Assembly: GCA_041432705.1 (NCBI GenBank)
Contig: JAPWAE010000002.1
Location: 316,801 to 380,800 of the forward strand
DNA length: 64,000 nucleotides
Source: Pauljensenia sp018375675
GTDB lineage: Bacteria; Actinomycetota; Actinomycetes; Actinomycetales; Actinomycetaceae
Reading direction: 5' to 3'
The notes beneath the pieces were generated by a model. That model saw only the letters and a program-made list of their open reading frames with translations. It did no database searches and had not been told where the DNA came from. Positions 62,669-64,000 of the stretch are shown piece by piece. The position numbers and the translations under genes are program-made. Within the stretch, counting starts at the first letter, position 1, and each line of letters starts with the position of its first letter.

Positions 62669-64000
62669 TTAGCCTTCAATACCCGACGCGGTCTCGCCGC
62701 CGTGGCTGAGAGGTGGGAGGGGGCCGTCGATTTCGACGGGGACCCTTTCAATCGAGCCATCGGGGTGCTTGGCGTAGCGTCCGAGCCAGCGCCATGCATA
62801 GGGGCTGGCACCGATGACCTCAGTGTGATCGGCGCTCAGGACAGCGAACTCGCCTATGGGCAGGGTGGCGATCATGAATTGTGCCTGCTCGCCGGTTGTT
62901 GATTCCCAGATGCGGGCGGTACCGTCCTTGGATCCTGTGAGGATGTGTGTACCGTCGGGTGACCACGCCACCGCACCGATCCAGTAGGTGTGTGTGAGTG
63001 TGAGCGTGTTGTCTCCGGTGGTGGCGTCCCAGATGCGGGCGGTACCGTCGCTGGATCCGGAGAGGACGTGTGTGCCGTCGGGTGACCACGCGACCGCAAC
63101 GACCCAGTTGGTGCGGCTGTGTGTGAGTGTGAGCGTGTTGTCTCCGGTGGTGGCGTCCCAGATGCGGGCGGTACCGTCGCCGGATCCGGAGAGGACGTGT
63201 TTTCCGTCGGGTGACCACGCCACCGCTGCGATTTCACTGTTGGTTGTGAGTGTGAGTGTCTTGTCTCCGGTGGTGGCGTCCCAGATGCGGACGGTGCGAT
63301 CTGCAGATCCTGAGAGGATGTGTGTGCCGTCGGGTGACCAGGCCGCCGCACCGATCCAGTCGGTGTGCTTGAGTGTGAGTGTGTTGTCTCCGGTGGTGGC
63401 GTCCCAGATGCGGACCTTGGCGCCGGATCCTGTGATGACGTAGGTTCCGTCGGGTGACCACGCCACCGCAAGGACGGGATGTTCGTGGGTGAGTGTGAGT
63501 GTGTTGTCTCCGGTGGTGGCGTCCCAGATGCGGGCGGTGCCATCCTTGGATCCTGTGAGGACGTGTTTTCCGTCGGGTGACCATGCCACCGCAAAGACCG
63601 CATGTGTATGGGTGAGTGTGAGTGTGTTGTTTCCGCTGGTGGTGTCCCAGATGCGGGCGGTGCCGTCGCCGGATCCTGTGAGGACGTGTGTGCCGTTGGG
63701 TGACCAGGCCGCTGCGTCGATAACGCTGGTGGTTGTCAGTGTGAGTGTGTTGTCTCCCGTGGTGGCATCCCAGATGGAGACGGCGCCGCCGGATCCTGTG
63801 ACGACACGGGTGCCGTCGGGTGACCACTCCGCCGCAACGATCCAGCCGCCGTGCCTGTGTGTGCGTGTGAGTGTGTTGTTTCCCGTGGTGGCGTCCCAGA
63901 TGTAGGTGGTCTTGTCGTCGGATTCTGTGAGGATGTGGGTGCCGTCCGGTGACCAGGCCACCGCTTTGACGAGACGTTCGTGGTTGAGTGTGAGGGTGTT
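62669..64000 (-). CDS. WD40-repeat protein, C-terminal part (5' end outside window)
   Basis: The frame is open through base 64000; the part seen is 444 residues with nine full WD40 repeats of 42-43 residues plus the start of another at the edge. Each reads IWDATTGDNTLTL, then a short variable stretch, then AVAWSPDGTHVLTGS. A non-repeat cap follows: EFAVLSADHTEVIGASPYAWRWLGRY, ending with GPLPPL. Such caps are familiar from actinobacterial STAND NTPase-WD40 proteins, so the missing N-terminus may hold a nucleotide-binding domain and an effector such as TIR, protease or kinase (inference). DNA of neighbouring repeats is nearly identical. Confidence 0.85.
   Translation of the reverse strand, partial: NTLTLNHERLVKAVAWSPDGTHILTESDDKTTYIWDATTGNNTLTRTHRHGGWIVAAEWSPDGTRVVTGSGGAVSIWDATTGDNTLTLTTTSVIDAAAWSPNGTHVLTGSGDGTARIWDTTSGNNTLTLTHTHAVFAVAWSPDGKHVLTGSKDGTARIWDATTGDNTLTLTHEHPVLAVAWSPDGTYVITGSGAKVRIWDATTGDNTLTLKHTDWIGAAAWSPDGTHILSGSADRTVRIWDATTGDKTLTLTTNSEIAAVAWSPDGKHVLSGSGDGTARIWDATTGDNTLTLTHSRTNWVVAVAWSPDGTHVLSGSSDGTARIWDATTGDNTLTLTHTYWIGAVAWSPDGTHILTGSKDGTARIWESTTGEQAQFMIATLPIGEFAVLSADHTEVIGASPYAWRWLGRYAKHPDGSIERVPVEIDGPLPPLSHGGETASGIEG

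Overview
The window comes from a high-G+C actinobacterium. Gene order (rpmH-rnpA-yidD-yidC-jag-rsmG-parA-parB on one side of the origin; dnaA-dnaN-recF-DUF721-gyrB-gyrA-DUF3566-tRNA-Ile-DLW-39-tRNA-Ala on the other), sortase-anchored surface proteins and an 'anchored repeat' ABC operon suggest Actinomycetaceae (Actinomyces/Schaalia-like). That placement is inferred from gene content, not from a database comparison.

Layout. 1-4302: 3' part of a type ISP restriction-modification enzyme followed 2 nt later by an OLD-like ATPase with a TOPRIM-like tail, a probable defence module with a low-G+C specificity segment. 4702-7732: a membrane-anchored DUF6318-type protein, an overlapping secreted PKD-like protein, and a secreted subtilisin on the opposite strand. 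7921-14330 (minus): a five-gene metal-ABC-transporter operon in which every junction is a 4-nt start/stop overlap, with a Fur/Zur-type box upstream. 15082-18072: a 32-residue ORF, a PLP aminotransferase and D-Ala-D-Ala ligase. 18306-25226 (minus): HAD hydrolase, parB, parA, rsmG, jag, yidC, yidD, rnpA, rpmH. 25227-37197 (plus): origin region, dnaA, dnaN, recF, DUF721, DUF5067-like protein, gyrB, gyrA, DUF3566. 38543-40264: lipase-like protein, tRNA-Ile, DLW-39 protein, tRNA-Ala. 40265-47122: a 2285-residue sortase-anchored adhesin with eleven SdrD-B-type repeats. 48727-56848 (minus): a likely operon NUDIX-DUF6049-murJ-trxB-ychJ-PAP2. 56918-62581 (plus): CCA-adding enzyme, 6-phosphogluconate dehydrogenase, class A penicillin-binding protein. 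62669-64000 (minus): the end of a WD40 protein that runs out of the window.

Six perfect copies of the 16-bp parS palindrome lie between 6.4 and 20.6 kb. They are the loading sites for the ParB encoded in the same stretch and mark the window as origin-proximal.

The most unusual content is in the long intergenic stretches at 37.2-38.5 kb and 47.1-48.7 kb, with partial relatives at 14.5-15.6 kb. Both long stretches have the same order of parts: a GC-rich repeat (E), arrays in which one short word occurs 2-3 times in one orientation and then 3 times inverted (words A, B, C), a ~190-nt element with two long hairpins and one compensatory base-pair change between copies (D), and an ~85-nt foldback element (F). 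I do not recognise these as a described element. They are the best candidate here for an undescribed system, followed by the WD40 repeats whose variation is concentrated in one short loop per blade, and the RM/OLD module.
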